This document shows, piece by piece, positions 1-12,252 of a DNA stretch of 35,422 nucleotides. Where the stretch lies: the NCBI GenBank assembly GCA_944354265.1, contig CALVPX010000015.1:1-35422 (forward strand), read 5' to 3'. Each line of letters begins with the position of its first letter. Positions within the stretch are counted from its first letter, which is position 1. The position numbers and the translations under genes are program-made. The notes under the pieces were generated by a model. It saw nothing but the letters and a program-made list of their open reading frames with translations, did not search any database and had not been told where the DNA came from. Source of the DNA: an uncultured Clostridia bacterium (GTDB taxonomy: Bacteria; Bacillota; Clostridia; Christensenellales; Borkfalkiaceae).

Positions 1-124
1 AGCGACGTTGTCTCTTTTTTTATAGGTGTTGCACTTCAAATTATAATCTGTCTTCCCCCCTTTACACAAGGGGGGCTCGAGAGAGGTGTGTTCGTCGCTC
101 AGTATGACAAAAGGATAAGTCAAT

Positions 125-190
125 CATAACGCTGCGTAAGCAACTCATAGTTGTAAACGCAGCGCAACTGATGTTGCGCTGCTCATAACT
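125..190 (-). repeat. Overlapping hairpins with GTTATG-type linkers (array 1)
   Basis: Downstream of the ABC-F gene, read on the minus strand, are hairpins with perfect arms separated by AGTTATGA-type linkers (plus-strand 183-190). Arms 159-168/173-182 form one hairpin. Arms 130-137/157-164 form a second that shares bases with the first, so the two exclude each other. A small stem 141-144/150-153 has the linker sequence in its loop. The same linker occurs in arrays at 12.55, 17.42 and 26.9 kb. Function unknown. Confidence 0.6.
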
Positions 191-222
191 TGCGGCGGGC
201 GCACAAACGTGCGCCCGCCGCA
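191..222 (-). terminator. Strong hairpin after the ABC-F gene
   Basis: A perfect 14-bp inverted repeat with a 4-base loop lies 23 bases past the ABC-F stop codon. No long T-run follows on the minus strand. It probably ends or protects the radical-SAM/ABC-F transcript, and it is also the first hairpin of array 1. Confidence 0.6.
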
Positions 223-244
223 ATACTATTGCACCGTTGCATTG

Positions 245-2140
245 TCAATCTAAAAATTGCGCGTATTGGGCATACAGCTCTTCGAGCTTGTCCCTCACCG
301 CCTGAAGGTCGTTTGCGACGGAGGCGCTCTTTTTGTAGTCGGAGAGCACCTCGGGGCTGACGAGCAGGGCGTTGAGCCGCGCCTCCTCCCCCTCGGCGGC
401 GGAGATGTCCGCTTCAAGCTGCTTTATCCTTGCCTTTTTGGCGGCCTCGGCGGCGCGCTCCTTTTTGGAGCGGTAGCCCTCCTTTTTTTCGCGGTCGTAG
501 CGCTCGCGCTCGGCCTGCTCCTCTTCCTGCCTTCTCTGTGCGGCAGCAGCCTGCTTTGCCGCGATGTAGCCCTCGTATCCCCCCGAATATGCCGTAAGCA
601 AGCCGTTTTCGATCTCTGCCACGCTGTCGGCAATGGCAGAGATGAAATACCTGTCGTGCGAAACAAAGATGACTGTGCCGTCGAAATTTTTGAGCGCGCT
701 TTCCAAACTTTCGCGGGCGGGGAGGTCGAGGTGGTTTGTAGGCTCGTCCATGACGAGCACGTTGCCGTGTTCGTTTTCGAACACGCACAGGGCAAGCTTT
801 GCCCGCTCGCCGCCCGAGAGGTCCTTTACCCTCTTATCCATGTCCTCGGGCACGAGGCCGCAGCGGGCGAGCGAGGCGCGCACCTCAGTCTGACCGTAGG
901 CGACGTGCCTCTCCCACAGTTCGGCGAGCACGGTGTTGTCGGGATCGAGGTTGGCATTTTCCTGATCGTAGACGGCGAAATGGACGTACCTGCCCACCTC
1001 CACCGAGGGATCGCCGCCGTGCACAATGTGCTTGATAAAAGTTGACTTGCCCGCGCCGTTAGGGCCGACTATTGCCAACTTTTGACCGCGGACTATGCTT
1101 AAGTTACCGCCGACGATGAGCGTTTTGCCCCCTATTTCAAGGTGCAGATTGCTGATTGTAAGCACGCGCTCGTAGGGAGGCTGTTCGTAGGTGAATGTAA
1201 AGCGGGGCGGGGCGGGCGGAGTGTATGGCTTTTGCAGAATTTCCATCCTTTCGAGCTGCTTTACGCGGCTCTGCGCCGACTTTGCCGTGGTGGCGCGCAC
1301 TATGTTTTTATCAACATAGGTCTGCAGGCGCGCCCTCTCCTCCTGCTGTTTTTCGTACTCCTTGAGTGCGAGGGCGTATCGCTCGGCCTTGAGCACCTTA
1401 TATTTGGTATAGTTGCCGGGGTAGGCGGACAGCTGCTTATTTTCAATTTCAAACGTGCGCGAGCACACGCGGTCGACAAAGTACCTGTCGTGCGAGACGA
1501 CGAACACGGCGCCGGGGAAGTCCTTTAAATAGTCCTCGAGCCAATAGAGAGTGTCTATGTCGAGGTGGTTTGTAGGCTCGTCCAAAATGAGCAGATCGGG
1601 CTGCTCCAAGAGCAGGCGGGCGAGTTTTAACCTCGTCTTTTCCCCGCCGGACATGCCCGAGATTGTGCGGTCGTAAAAACTTTCAAAGCCCATGCCGTTC
1701 AAGACGCGCTTTATCTTTACGTCGATGTTGTAGGCGTCGCGCGCGTCGACGAGTTTTTGGGTGGACTCGAGCTTGGCGGAGAGCACGACGTACTCGTGCG
1801 AGGAGGGGTCGCAGGCGGACAGCTGATGCGAAAGGGTTGAAAGGCGCTCCACGGCGGCGAGGTCGTCTTCGAACACCTTGAGCATTTCGCCGTAGACGGT
1901 GCCCTCAGACTCCAACCCGCCGTTCTGTTCAAGGTAGCCTATGCGCACGCCGTTTTTGCGCATGACCTGACCATAGTCGGGGGTCAATTGCCCTATGATG
2001 AGCTTTATGAGTGTAGTCTTTCCCTCGCCGTTGGCGCCGACGAGCGCAATTTTTTCGCCCTCGTTTATGGCGCAGGTGACGTCCGAAAATATTAAGTTGT
2101 CGCCGTAGGAGAAGGCAACGCCCTCTAATGAAACTAACAT
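245..2140 (-). CDS. ABC-F family ATP-binding protein
   Basis: A soluble tandem ABC ATPase of 631 residues with no membrane segment. ABC-F proteins bind the ribosomal E site and relieve stalled translation; some protect against antibiotics. Both nucleotide sites look intact. Domain 1 has GANGEGKTT, MSGGEK, LILDEPTNHLD and VSHDRYF. Domain 2 has GPNGAGKST, LSGGERAK, LVMDEPTNHLD and VSHDRYF. A charged inter-domain linker and a long C-terminal charged coiled coil follow the Uup/YdiF pattern. The start codon abuts the stop of the upstream radical SAM gene with no gap, so the two are probably co-transcribed and translationally coupled. The exact subfamily cannot be set by eye, and nothing in the context points to drug resistance. 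Confidence 0.93.
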   Translation of the reverse strand: MLVSLEGVAFSYGDNLIFSDVTCAINEGEKIALVGANGEGKTTLIKLIIGQLTPDYGQVMRKNGVRIGYLEQNGGLESEGTVYGEMLKVFEDDLAAVERLSTLSHQLSACDPSSHEYVVLSAKLESTQKLVDARDAYNIDVKIKRVLNGMGFESFYDRTISGMSGGEKTRLKLARLLLEQPDLLILDEPTNHLDIDTLYWLEDYLKDFPGAVFVVSHDRYFVDRVCSRTFEIENKQLSAYPGNYTKYKVLKAERYALALKEYEKQQEERARLQTYVDKNIVRATTAKSAQSRVKQLERMEILQKPYTPPAPPRFTFTYEQPPYERVLTISNLHLEIGGKTLIVGGNLSIVRGQKLAIVGPNGAGKSTFIKHIVHGGDPSVEVGRYVHFAVYDQENANLDPDNTVLAELWERHVAYGQTEVRASLARCGLVPEDMDKRVKDLSGGERAKLALCVFENEHGNVLVMDEPTNHLDLPARESLESALKNFDGTVIFVSHDRYFISAIADSVAEIENGLLTAYSGGYEGYIAAKQAAAAQRRQEEEQAERERYDREKKEGYRSKKERAAEAAKKARIKQLEADISAAEGEEARLNALLVSPEVLSDYKKSASVANDLQAVRDKLEELYAQYAQFLD

Positions 2141-2992
2141 TTAAAAATCCCAATCGGGTATAAAATTTTGACCCGAGCTGTCTTTATCCTGTAAAAATAC
2201 GTTCTTCAGCCCGTACTCCTCCACCGCAGCGAGCACCTTTTTGTATTCGCGGGCGGTTATGGGGCGCTGAAGCTCCTTAAAGGCCTGTATGTCGCCGAAG
2301 GGCGTGTATTGACTCATTAGGCTGAAATAGACGTCCCCGGGCAGGGTGGAGATGAACTTAACCACCTCCACGCTGTCGTACGCGGCGAGGGGCAGAATGA
2401 GGTGGCGCACTATGCAGCCCGAGAGCATTTTGCCGTCCCCCCTCATTTTAAGCGGCTTGTTTGCCATGAACTTAATGGCGGGCATGGCGTATTCGGCATA
2501 GTTTGCCTTGCCCGTGTACCGCTTGGAGAGGGCGGGGTCGATGAACTTTAAGTCGGGCAGGTAGATATCGGTGAACGTGTCGGCAACTTCAAGCGTTGAA
2601 AGCTTTTCGTAGCCGTGGGTGTTGTACACTACGGGAATTTTGGGGCGGTAGATGGACATTGCCCCCGCAATATGCTCCACATAATGGGTGGGGTTGACGA
2701 GGTTTATGTTGTCGGCGCCCATGTCCTCGAGCTGTTTAAAAATATCGGCGAGCTCCTCCACTGATATGTCTTTACCGCGCTGCACGCGGGAGAGTTCGTA
2801 GTTTTGGCAGAACACGCACTTCAACGAACAGCCGCAGAAGAACACGCAGCCGCTGCCCTTGGAAAAGGAGATGGGCGGTTCCTCGTACGGGTGAAGATAA
2901 TACTTTGCAATTTTTACGCCCGAAACGCCGCAGTAACCTTTGGAAGTTGAGCGGTCGGCGCCGCAGCTTACGGGGCAGAGTGTACAGTTCAT
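2141..2992 (-). CDS. Radical SAM protein, PflX-like (COG1313)
   Basis: A 283-residue protein resembling the uncharacterised activating-enzyme-like Fe-S proteins of COG1313. The radical SAM cluster motif CxxxCxxC is C55, C59, C62. An N-terminal C3-x2-C6-x3-C10-x10-C21 set probably binds a second metal or cluster. The reading frame stays open 31 codons further upstream, but ATG at 2992 is preferred because the family begins with this Cys motif and because a promoter (TATAAT at 2999-3004) ends 6 bases before it. That makes the mRNA leaderless or nearly so. It runs straight into the ABC-F gene. The substrate is unknown; no glycyl radical enzyme lies in the window. Confidence 0.85.
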   Translation of the reverse strand: MNCTLCPVSCGADRSTSKGYCGVSGVKIAKYYLHPYEEPPISFSKGSGCVFFCGCSLKCVFCQNYELSRVQRGKDISVEELADIFKQLEDMGADNINLVNPTHYVEHIAGAMSIYRPKIPVVYNTHGYEKLSTLEVADTFTDIYLPDLKFIDPALSKRYTGKANYAEYAMPAIKFMANKPLKMRGDGKMLSGCIVRHLILPLAAYDSVEVVKFISTLPGDVYFSLMSQYTPFGDIQAFKELQRPITAREYKKVLAAVEEYGLKNVFLQDKDSSGQNFIPDWDF

Positions 2993-2998
2993 GGCTAC

Positions 2999-3028
2999 AT
3001 TATATAATAAAAAAGTGCTCAAGGCAAA
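2999..3028 (-). promoter_or_regulatory. Promoter of the radical SAM gene
   Basis: On the minus strand, TTTGCC (3023-3028), an 18-bp spacer and TATAAT (2999-3004). The expected transcription start is about the A of the ATG at 2992. It is arranged back to back with the metK promoter. Confidence 0.55.
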
Positions 3029-3047
3029 CAAATTGCCCGCCAAACGT

Positions 3048-3076
3048 TTGACAAACAGTGGCTGCATATGTATAAT
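3048..3076 (+). promoter_or_regulatory. Consensus promoter of the metK riboswitch transcript
   Basis: TTGACA (3048-3053), a 17-bp spacer and TATAAT (3071-3076): a perfect sigma-A consensus. It starts transcription just before the riboswitch. Confidence 0.9.
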
Positions 3077-3083
3077 ACATATC

Positions 3084-3218
3084 AAACATCAAGAGTGTGC
3101 GAGGGATCGGCCCTGCGACCACACAGCAACCTGCTATTTTGCAAGGTGCTAATGCCGTACCGATGGGAAAATTTAACTTGAAGTTGCCCGCACGGTACAG
3201 CCGAGCGGGCTTTATTTT
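3084..3218 (+). ncRNA. SAM-clan riboswitch (SAM-I or SAM-I/IV type) with terminator
   Basis: The SAM aptamer core is plain: GAGGGATCGGCCC, GTGTG/CACAC closing P2, CAGCAACC, then AGGTGCTAAT after a small P3 (3127-3156). P1 is TCAAG 3089-3093 with CTTGA 3177-3181. No P4 hairpin is visible between the GCTAAT segment and P1. Instead GTACCG (3157-3162) is complementary to CGGTAC (3193-3198), which sits in the loop of the hairpin 3186-3191/3205-3210 after P1. A loop-to-core pseudoknot of this kind is how I recall SAM-IV and SAM-I/IV RNAs; it could also be an antiterminator pairing. The 3' hairpin is followed by a T-rich stretch, so it can act as a terminator. It should repress metK when SAM is plentiful. 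Confidence 0.85.
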
Positions 3219-3265
3219 ATATTTTTTTAAACCGCGCACAAAATAACACTTTAAAAGGAAGAGAC

Positions 3266-4435
3266 ATGAAAAAATTTTTTACGAGCGAGAGCGTTACAGA
3301 AGGACACCCCGACAAACTGTGCGACAGCATTTCCGACGCCATTGTGGACGAGATACTTTCCACCGACCCCGCCGCGAGGTGCGCCGTCGAGTGCTGCGCG
3401 GCATACAACAGGCTGCTGATTATGGGCGAGGTCACCACCTTTGCCGACGTCAACTACGAGCAGGTTGCCCGCCGCACCATCAAAAATATCGGCTACGACT
3501 TCGGCAACTTTGCCTACGACAAGTGCAAGATAACCGTGGCCATTCACGGGCAGAGCCCCGACATTGCCCTTGGCGTGGACAAGTCGCTTGAGGCCAAGGA
3601 CGGCGAGAGCGACAAGGAGGCCGAAATCGGCGCGGGCGACCAAGGCATGATGTTCGGCTATGCCTGCAGGGAGACCGAAGAGCTCATGCCCCTGCCCATA
3701 TCCCTTTCGCACAGGCTTGCAAAGAGGCTGACCGACGTGAGAAAGAGCGGGCTTTTACCCTACCTGCGCCCCGACGGAAAGACGCAGGTGACGGTTGAAT
3801 ACGACGGCAGAACGCCCAAGAGGATCGAGGCGGTCGTGCTCTCCGCACAGCACGACGAAAAAGTTACTCAGGAGCAGCTCAAGGCCGACCTCAAGAGACA
3901 TGTTATTGAGTACGTCATACCTGCGAGTCTGATTGACGGCGACACAAAGTTTTACATCAACCCCACGGGGAGATTTGAGATAGGCGGCCCCGAGGGCGAC
4001 AGCGGACTGACGGGCAGAAAGATAATCGTGGACACCTACGGCGGAAAGTGCGCGCACGGCGGCGGGGCTTTTTCGGGCAAGGACCCCACCAAGGTCGACC
4101 GTTCGGCGGCATATATGGCGAGGTATATCTGCAAAAACTTAGTGGCCGCAGGGCTGTGCGACGAGGTTGAGCTGCAGGTTGCCTACGCGATAGGCGTAAG
4201 CCGCCCCCTTTCGGTATTCATCGACACATATGGCACGGGCAAACTACCCGACGGCGACATTGCCGACATAGTCGTAAAGGAATTTGACCTGCGCCCCTAC
4301 GCCATAATAAAGGCGCTTGGTCTGCGCGCACCCATATATTCGCGAACGGCGGCGTACGGACACTTCGGCAAGGAGGATCTGCCGTGGGAGAAGTGCGACC
4401 GCGCCGAAGAGCTTAAAAAGTACCTTGCAAAATGA
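3266..4435 (+). CDS. metK: S-adenosylmethionine synthetase
   Basis: Makes S-adenosylmethionine from ATP and methionine in the cytosol. The 389-residue length is normal for the family. Visible motifs are GHPDKLCD near the N-terminus, the ATP-binding [12 protein letters not shown] at about residues 120-130, and [15 protein letters not shown] in the C-terminal half. A good AAGGAAG ribosome site lies about 7 bases before the ATG. The upstream SAM riboswitch gives end-product feedback. The stop overlaps the comF start by 4 bases (ATGA), so the two genes form one operon. Confidence 0.98.
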   Translation: MKKFFTSESVTEGHPDKLCDSISDAIVDEILSTDPAARCAVECCAAYNRLLIMGEVTTFADVNYEQVARRTIKNIGYDFGNFAYDKCKITVAIHGQSPDIALGVDKSLEAKDGESDKEAEIGAGDQGMMFGYACRETEELMPLPISLSHRLAKRLTDVRKSGLLPYLRPDGKTQVTVEYDGRTPKRIEAVVLSAQHDEKVTQEQLKADLKRHVIEYVIPASLIDGDTKFYINPTGRFEIGGPEGDSGLTGRKIIVDTYGGKCAHGGGAFSGKDPTKVDRSAAYMARYICKNLVAAGLCDEVELQVAYAIGVSRPLSVFIDTYGTGKLPDGDIADIVVKEFDLRPYAIIKALGLRAPIYSRTAAYGHFGKEDLPWEKCDRAEELKKYLAK

Positions 4436-5142
4436 AGAGCGCATTTTTGAAAGCCGTGGCGGACAACCTGTTCCCGCGCAACATAACCTGCGACATATGC
4501 GGCCGCGAAACCTTTGACGGCGGCAATTTATGCCCCGAATGCGCCAAGACCGTGACCAAAAACGACGGCGCCACCTGCCCCGTATGCGGCAGAAAGACGA
4601 GGACTAACGAGGTGTGCCTTGAGTGCAAGGCGCACGCGCCCTCTTACGACAGGGCGGTCTCCGCGATAGTATATAAGGACGGCGGCGCAGGGCTTGTGAT
4701 CAAATTCAAGAAGGGCGGCGCATACCTCAAGGAATACTTTGCCGACCTGCTGACGCCCAAGTGCGAACAGTTTGCCTTTGCAGACGGAGTGTGCTTTATT
4801 CCCATGACCGAGAAGGCGGAGCACAACCGCGGATATAATCAGGCAGAGTTGCTTGCCGGGGCGCTTGCCGAAAGGCTCAATCTGCCCCTTCTGCGCGTGC
4901 TTGAAAAGGTAAAGGAGACGGGAGAGCAGAAGTCACTTTCAAAGAAGGAGCGGCAGAACAACCTTAAGGGCTGTTTTGCGGCGCACAAGAGAGACGTTGC
5001 AGGAAAGAGTTTTATACTCGTCGACGACGTAATGACGACGGGCACCACCGCCGAGGAGGCGGCAGCCCTGCTAAAGAGGAAGGGCGCGGCACACGTCTAC
5101 TTTGCCGCCGCGGCGTCGGTTGAATACACGCCCGAACTTTAA
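4432..5142 (+). CDS. comF: ComF-family phosphoribosyltransferase-like protein
   Basis: A 236-residue ComF/GntX family protein. The N-terminus has a four-Cys zinc-ribbon pattern in two pairs (CDICG...CPEC and CPVCG...CLEC). The C-terminal type I phosphoribosyltransferase domain has the PRPP-binding loop [12 protein letters not shown] at about residues 198-209. In competent bacteria ComF helps bring in single-stranded DNA; in others it is annotated only as an amidophosphoribosyltransferase-like protein. It overlaps metK by 4 bases and so falls under the SAM riboswitch. No other competence gene is in the window. Confidence 0.9.
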   Translation: MKSAFLKAVADNLFPRNITCDICGRETFDGGNLCPECAKTVTKNDGATCPVCGRKTRTNEVCLECKAHAPSYDRAVSAIVYKDGGAGLVIKFKKGGAYLKEYFADLLTPKCEQFAFADGVCFIPMTEKAEHNRGYNQAELLAGALAERLNLPLLRVLEKVKETGEQKSLSKKERQNNLKGCFAAHKRDVAGKSFILVDDVMTTGTTAEEAAALLKRKGAAHVYFAAAASVEYTPEL

Positions 5143-5156
5143 AAATTAAATTGCAG

Positions 5157-5191
5157 TCAAACGGCCGCCCGCATTGCGGGCGGCCGTTTGA
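5157..5191. terminator. Bidirectional hairpin between comF and the GH4 gene
   Basis: A near-perfect 16-bp GC-rich inverted repeat with a 3-base loop in the convergent gap. There is no long T-run on either side. Confidence 0.7.
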
Positions 5192-5218
5192 TATCTGTTT
5201 GATAAACGAACACGACGC

Positions 5219-6619
5219 TCAATCTTTAAAATACCCGTCTAGGTCGAAGTAGTCGTCGAGGTACCCGCGGGTGTTGAGGCACATTTTTTTGAATAAACTG
5301 CGCGCCTCGTCCACAGTCAGGGTGGAGCACAGCGGCTGATTGACGAAGGAGGCAAAAATTTCGTCCAAGTCGCGGTGCTTTATGCCGTTGTAACAGCTTT
5401 CGATATTGAGGTGGTTGCGCATGACGAGAGCGAGCACCGCGGGCGGAAGTTCGCCTGCGATTACGGGCTTTAAGGTGTTGTCGGCAAACACGCAGTTTGT
5501 CTCCACAATGGCGCCGCGGGGCATCTGCGGCATCTGCCCGAGGTTGGGCATGTTGACGTTTGAAACTATTCTGCCGTAGCCCATAATTGCCTTTATGAGG
5601 TCGACGGCCTCCTCGTTGGACTTGACGACGGGGAAGGGTTTGCGCCCCTCCGCCATCTCTATAGTTTCGGCAATGCGCTCTGCCTGCTGCTTTTCGCGGA
5701 AGTCGACCGTGGTTAAGTTGAACGCCCAATTTTTGACCGTCTGCGGGTTCTTTAAGTACCATGTGTTGGGCATGAACTCGGCGAGGTGCCTGTCGCCGGC
5801 GGCGCCGAGGGCGCCGTAGCGCATGTACATATCCATTTTGACCTTGTTGCCGTAGGCGAAGGGGTCGTACCTGAAGGCAAAGCGGTCGGCATACTCGTAG
5901 AAGCCCTCCTCAAAGTACTTTTCATAAAAGGAGGGAATGAGCGATAGAAGGTCGATATCCCTGTAGTATGCCGAGGTTATCCATGTGAAGTGGTTTATGC
6001 CCGAGGCGTCGGTGTAAATCTGCGTGCGCGAAGCCTCTATCCCCCTCTCCTCCTTCAAGACGCGGCACAAAAATTCCTGCGCATGGAACACCTCGTGGCA
6101 GCAACCGAAGGCCTTAATTGAGGGGAACACGTCGTACAGGGTCTTTGTGCAGATGGTCATGGGGTTGGTGAAGTTAATGACCCACGCGTCAGGGCATATT
6201 TGGGCGATTTTTTGGGTGAAGCCCTCGTAGATGGGCACGGTGCGCATGGCGCGCAGCACGCCGCCGGGGCCGACAGTGTCGCCCACGGACTGATATATGC
6301 CGTACTCTTCGGGGGCGTGGACGTCGCTGCGCATCTCTTTAAAGGTGCCGGGCAGAATGGAGATCACCACAAAGTCCGCACCCTGCAGGGCGCCGTCTAT
6401 ATTGTCGTAGACGACATAGTTGAACTGCGACTTTGTGGCCTTGTCGGCATTGATATGTCCGCCGATTGCGGCGTTGCGGTAGGCGGCGGGGAGGTCGATG
6501 TCGTAGAGAGCGATTTCGCCCGTCAGCCCTTCGGCACAGGCGAGGTCAGACATGAATACCCTCGCCCACAGCTTGGAGCCTCCGCCAATATATGCAAGTT
6601 TTATTGAAGTTTTCATCAT
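5219..6619 (-). CDS. lplD: Family 4 glycoside hydrolase, probable alpha-galacturonidase
   Basis: GH4 enzymes use NAD+ and a divalent metal to cleave glycosides by an oxidation-elimination route. Here the N-terminal Rossmann motif YIGGGS and the metal-site segment GCCHEVFH (Cys174, His175) are clear; length is 466 residues. The CHEV tetrapeptide is reported as the marker of alpha-galacturonidases of the LplD type, which act on alpha-1,4-digalacturonate, so pectin breakdown is likely. GTG at 6625 is part of the ribosome site (GAGGTG); the start is one of two adjacent ATGs at 6619 and 6616. It stands alone with no sugar transporter beside it. Another GH4 specificity remains possible. Confidence 0.85.
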   Translation of the reverse strand: MMKTSIKLAYIGGGSKLWARVFMSDLACAEGLTGEIALYDIDLPAAYRNAAIGGHINADKATKSQFNYVVYDNIDGALQGADFVVISILPGTFKEMRSDVHAPEEYGIYQSVGDTVGPGGVLRAMRTVPIYEGFTQKIAQICPDAWVINFTNPMTICTKTLYDVFPSIKAFGCCHEVFHAQEFLCRVLKEERGIEASRTQIYTDASGINHFTWITSAYYRDIDLLSLIPSFYEKYFEEGFYEYADRFAFRYDPFAYGNKVKMDMYMRYGALGAAGDRHLAEFMPNTWYLKNPQTVKNWAFNLTTVDFREKQQAERIAETIEMAEGRKPFPVVKSNEEAVDLIKAIMGYGRIVSNVNMPNLGQMPQMPRGAIVETNCVFADNTLKPVIAGELPPAVLALVMRNHLNIESCYNGIKHRDLDEIFASFVNQPLCSTLTVDEARSLFKKMCLNTRGYLDDYFDLDGYFKD

Positions 6620-6930
6620 TTTCACCTCAGATAAATGAATTTTGGGAGATATTATAAATGAATTTTCGGCAATATAATTGCCTCGGTATAAGTGGCACTT
6701 CGTTCTTGTAGATTTCTCCGCGTTGTCGTAAGGAGCGAAGCGACGGAATAGCGATTGTTCGCTGAAAGCGCAATCGCGTCAATGACACCCCCACCCGTCA
6801 TCTTGAGCGAAGTGAGTGTAACGAACGCAGTCGAAAGATCTTGTTTGATTCCATGCCACACTAGATCTTTCGATTGCGCTCGTCGCATATGGCTCCTCGC
6901 TCCACTCAAGATGACCGAAGAGGCAAATAT
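6620..6930. other. Gene-free gap between GH4 and ligA
   Basis: Upstream of the GH4 gene and downstream of ligA. It holds a TATAAT-like box near 6650 on the minus strand and the palindromic repeat at 6797-6915. I see no gene here. Confidence 0.7.
6797..6915. repeat. GTCAT-ended palindromic repeat, copy 1
   Basis: The 119-bp element begins GTCATCTTGAGC and ends with near-complementary ACTCAAGATGAC. Inner GAAAGATC/GATCTTTC arms give a long imperfect hairpin. It is closely related to 27004-27124. Confidence 0.8.
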
Positions 6931-11219
<4,289 letters not shown>

Positions 11220-11254
11220 TTTGTATAATAGTCCGTAAATGTTTTTGCCCAAGT

Positions 11255-11283
11255 ATTATACCACAAACGTATGCGGTTGACAA
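11255..11283 (-). promoter_or_regulatory. Promoter of pcrA-ligA
   Basis: On the minus strand, TTGTCA (11278-11283), a 17-bp spacer ending in TGG (extended -10) and TATAAT (11255-11260). The leader is about 30 bases. Confidence 0.85.
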
Positions 11284-11306
11284 TTACTTGAAGGCGCTAA
11301 AAATTA

Positions 11307-11342
11307 ATGAAATGGCGGCGCACGATGTGCGCCGCCATTTCA
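11307..11342 (-). terminator. Hairpin after the 125-aa gene
   Basis: A perfect inverted repeat of about 16 bp with a 3-base loop, 11 bases past the stop codon. It lies between that gene and the pcrA promoter. Confidence 0.7.
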
Positions 11343-11352
11343 TAGTCAGCCG

Positions 11353-11730
11353 TTACACGCTCATTTCCTTTTCGGCGCGGTATTTTTCGAGGGCGGCAAG
11401 ATAGCGCGCCGAAAGTTCGAGGTTGTACCTCTGCTTTTCCTCGTACGTCAATGTTGCATAGTAATCCTTGTCCGTCAGGCGGCCGATTGCGTCCGAAACC
11501 TCGCCATAGGTGTCCAAAAGCTGCTTTACACGCAGATAGAAGTCGTCCGGCTTTTCGCCGCGGATGTCCGAGCGCACCTTGTCGTATATGCCCGATTTGA
11601 CTTTTCCTTCGTTCAACCCCATTTCCCTTGCCTTTTTGGCAGTGTTGTCAGCATCCTCTTTGCACTTCTTCCAATAGTCGGTCTTGAGCCGCCGTTTAGC
11701 GCGGCGGGCGGCGCTTTTGAAATCTTCCAT
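11353..11730 (-). CDS. Small charged protein of unknown function
   Basis: A 125-residue soluble protein that I do not recognise. It is rich in Lys, Arg, Glu and Asp, with a basic N-terminus (SAARRAKRRLK) and long predicted helices ending in a Tyr-rich amphipathic stretch. It has no Cys pair of note, no signal peptide and no membrane segment. It follows rpsU after a terminator-like hairpin, in the place often taken by a yqeY-type gene, so readthrough from the rpsU promoter could express it. The coding frame is clean and codon use matches the neighbours. Basic character hints at nucleic-acid binding, which is a guess. Confidence 0.7.
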   Translation of the reverse strand: MEDFKSAARRAKRRLKTDYWKKCKEDADNTAKKAREMGLNEGKVKSGIYDKVRSDIRGEKPDDFYLRVKQLLDTYGEVSDAIGRLTDKDYYATLTYEEKQRYNLELSARYLAALEKYRAEKEMSV

Positions 11731-11764
11731 AATCCACCCTATTTAGACAAAAAATTAAATAAAA

Positions 11765-11800
11765 AATCCCACTGAATTTCTTTGGTAATTCAGCAGGATT
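11765..11800 (-). terminator. Terminator after rpsU
   Basis: On the minus strand, a hairpin AATCC...CTGAATT/AATTCAG...GGATT is followed by a T-rich run (plus-strand A-run 11751-11766). It lies 17 bases past the rpsU stop. Confidence 0.8.
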
Positions 11801-11816
11801 CTAAATGTTGCAATTT

Positions 11817-11993
11817 TTAGTTGCGGCTGCGCTTTCTTGCAGCTTCGCTCTTCTTGCGCCTCTTGACGGAAGGAGATTCGTAGAATTCTTTCTTCCTGAG
11901 GTCGCCGATTATGCCGTCGCGGGAGCACTTTCTCTTAAATCTTCTGAGCGCGCTTTCAACCGACTCGTTTTCGCCGACTTTAATGGTAGACAT
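11817..11993 (-). CDS. rpsU: 30S ribosomal protein S21
   Basis: A 58-residue basic protein with the family start [20 protein letters not shown] and a Lys/Arg-rich tail. S21 sits near the platform of the small subunit and assists initiation. The open frame continues 50 codons upstream, but that part is non-homologous leader. ATG at 11993 is set by homology, with an AGGAGG-like site 12 bases before it and AAAAGG closer in. It has its own promoter and terminator. Confidence 0.97.
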   Translation of the reverse strand: MSTIKVGENESVESALRRFKRKCSRDGIIGDLRKKEFYESPSVKRRKKSEAARKRSRN

Positions 11994-12045
11994 GCCTTTT
12001 TCAACCCTCCTTCGCCTTGCGCAGTTATTTTTCAGATGCTCAACT

Positions 12046-12074
12046 ATTATACAAAACCTCGCCCCCAAAGTCAA
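12046..12074 (-). promoter_or_regulatory. Promoter of rpsU
   Basis: On the minus strand, TTGACT (12069-12074), a 17-bp spacer and TATAAT (12046-12051). Confidence 0.88.
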
Positions 12075-12122
12075 CTTTTTCCAACCCGTTTTGCAATAAT
12101 TTTTTCGCCATTCCCCTCCCCT

Positions 12123-12226
12123 GTCATTTCGAGCGGAGGGCAAAGCCCGCAGTCGAGAAATCTCCCCACCGCAATCAAATTTGCGAGAGTGCTAAATTTT
12201 ATTTATGCGGGCTTCAGTCGAAATGA
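12123..12226. repeat. GTCAT-ended palindromic repeat, copy 2
   Basis: The 104-bp element runs from GTCATTTCGAGC to CGAAATGAC. Its 3' half carries the small hairpin CGCAA/TTGCG followed by AGTGCTAAA, a shortened form of the module at 30646 and 33059. Confidence 0.75.
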
Positions 12227-12252
12227 CATATGGGTGTGCGGGCGGGTTCCTT

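Noticed and set aside
3088..3183. THF or other riboswitch class on metK
   Set aside because: The GGCCC, GCAACC and GGTGCTAAT core segments are those of the SAM-I clan and the downstream gene is metK.
11994..12143. N-terminal extension of ribosomal protein S21
   Set aside because: The extension covers the promoter and leader of rpsU; S21 proteins start at MSTIKV.
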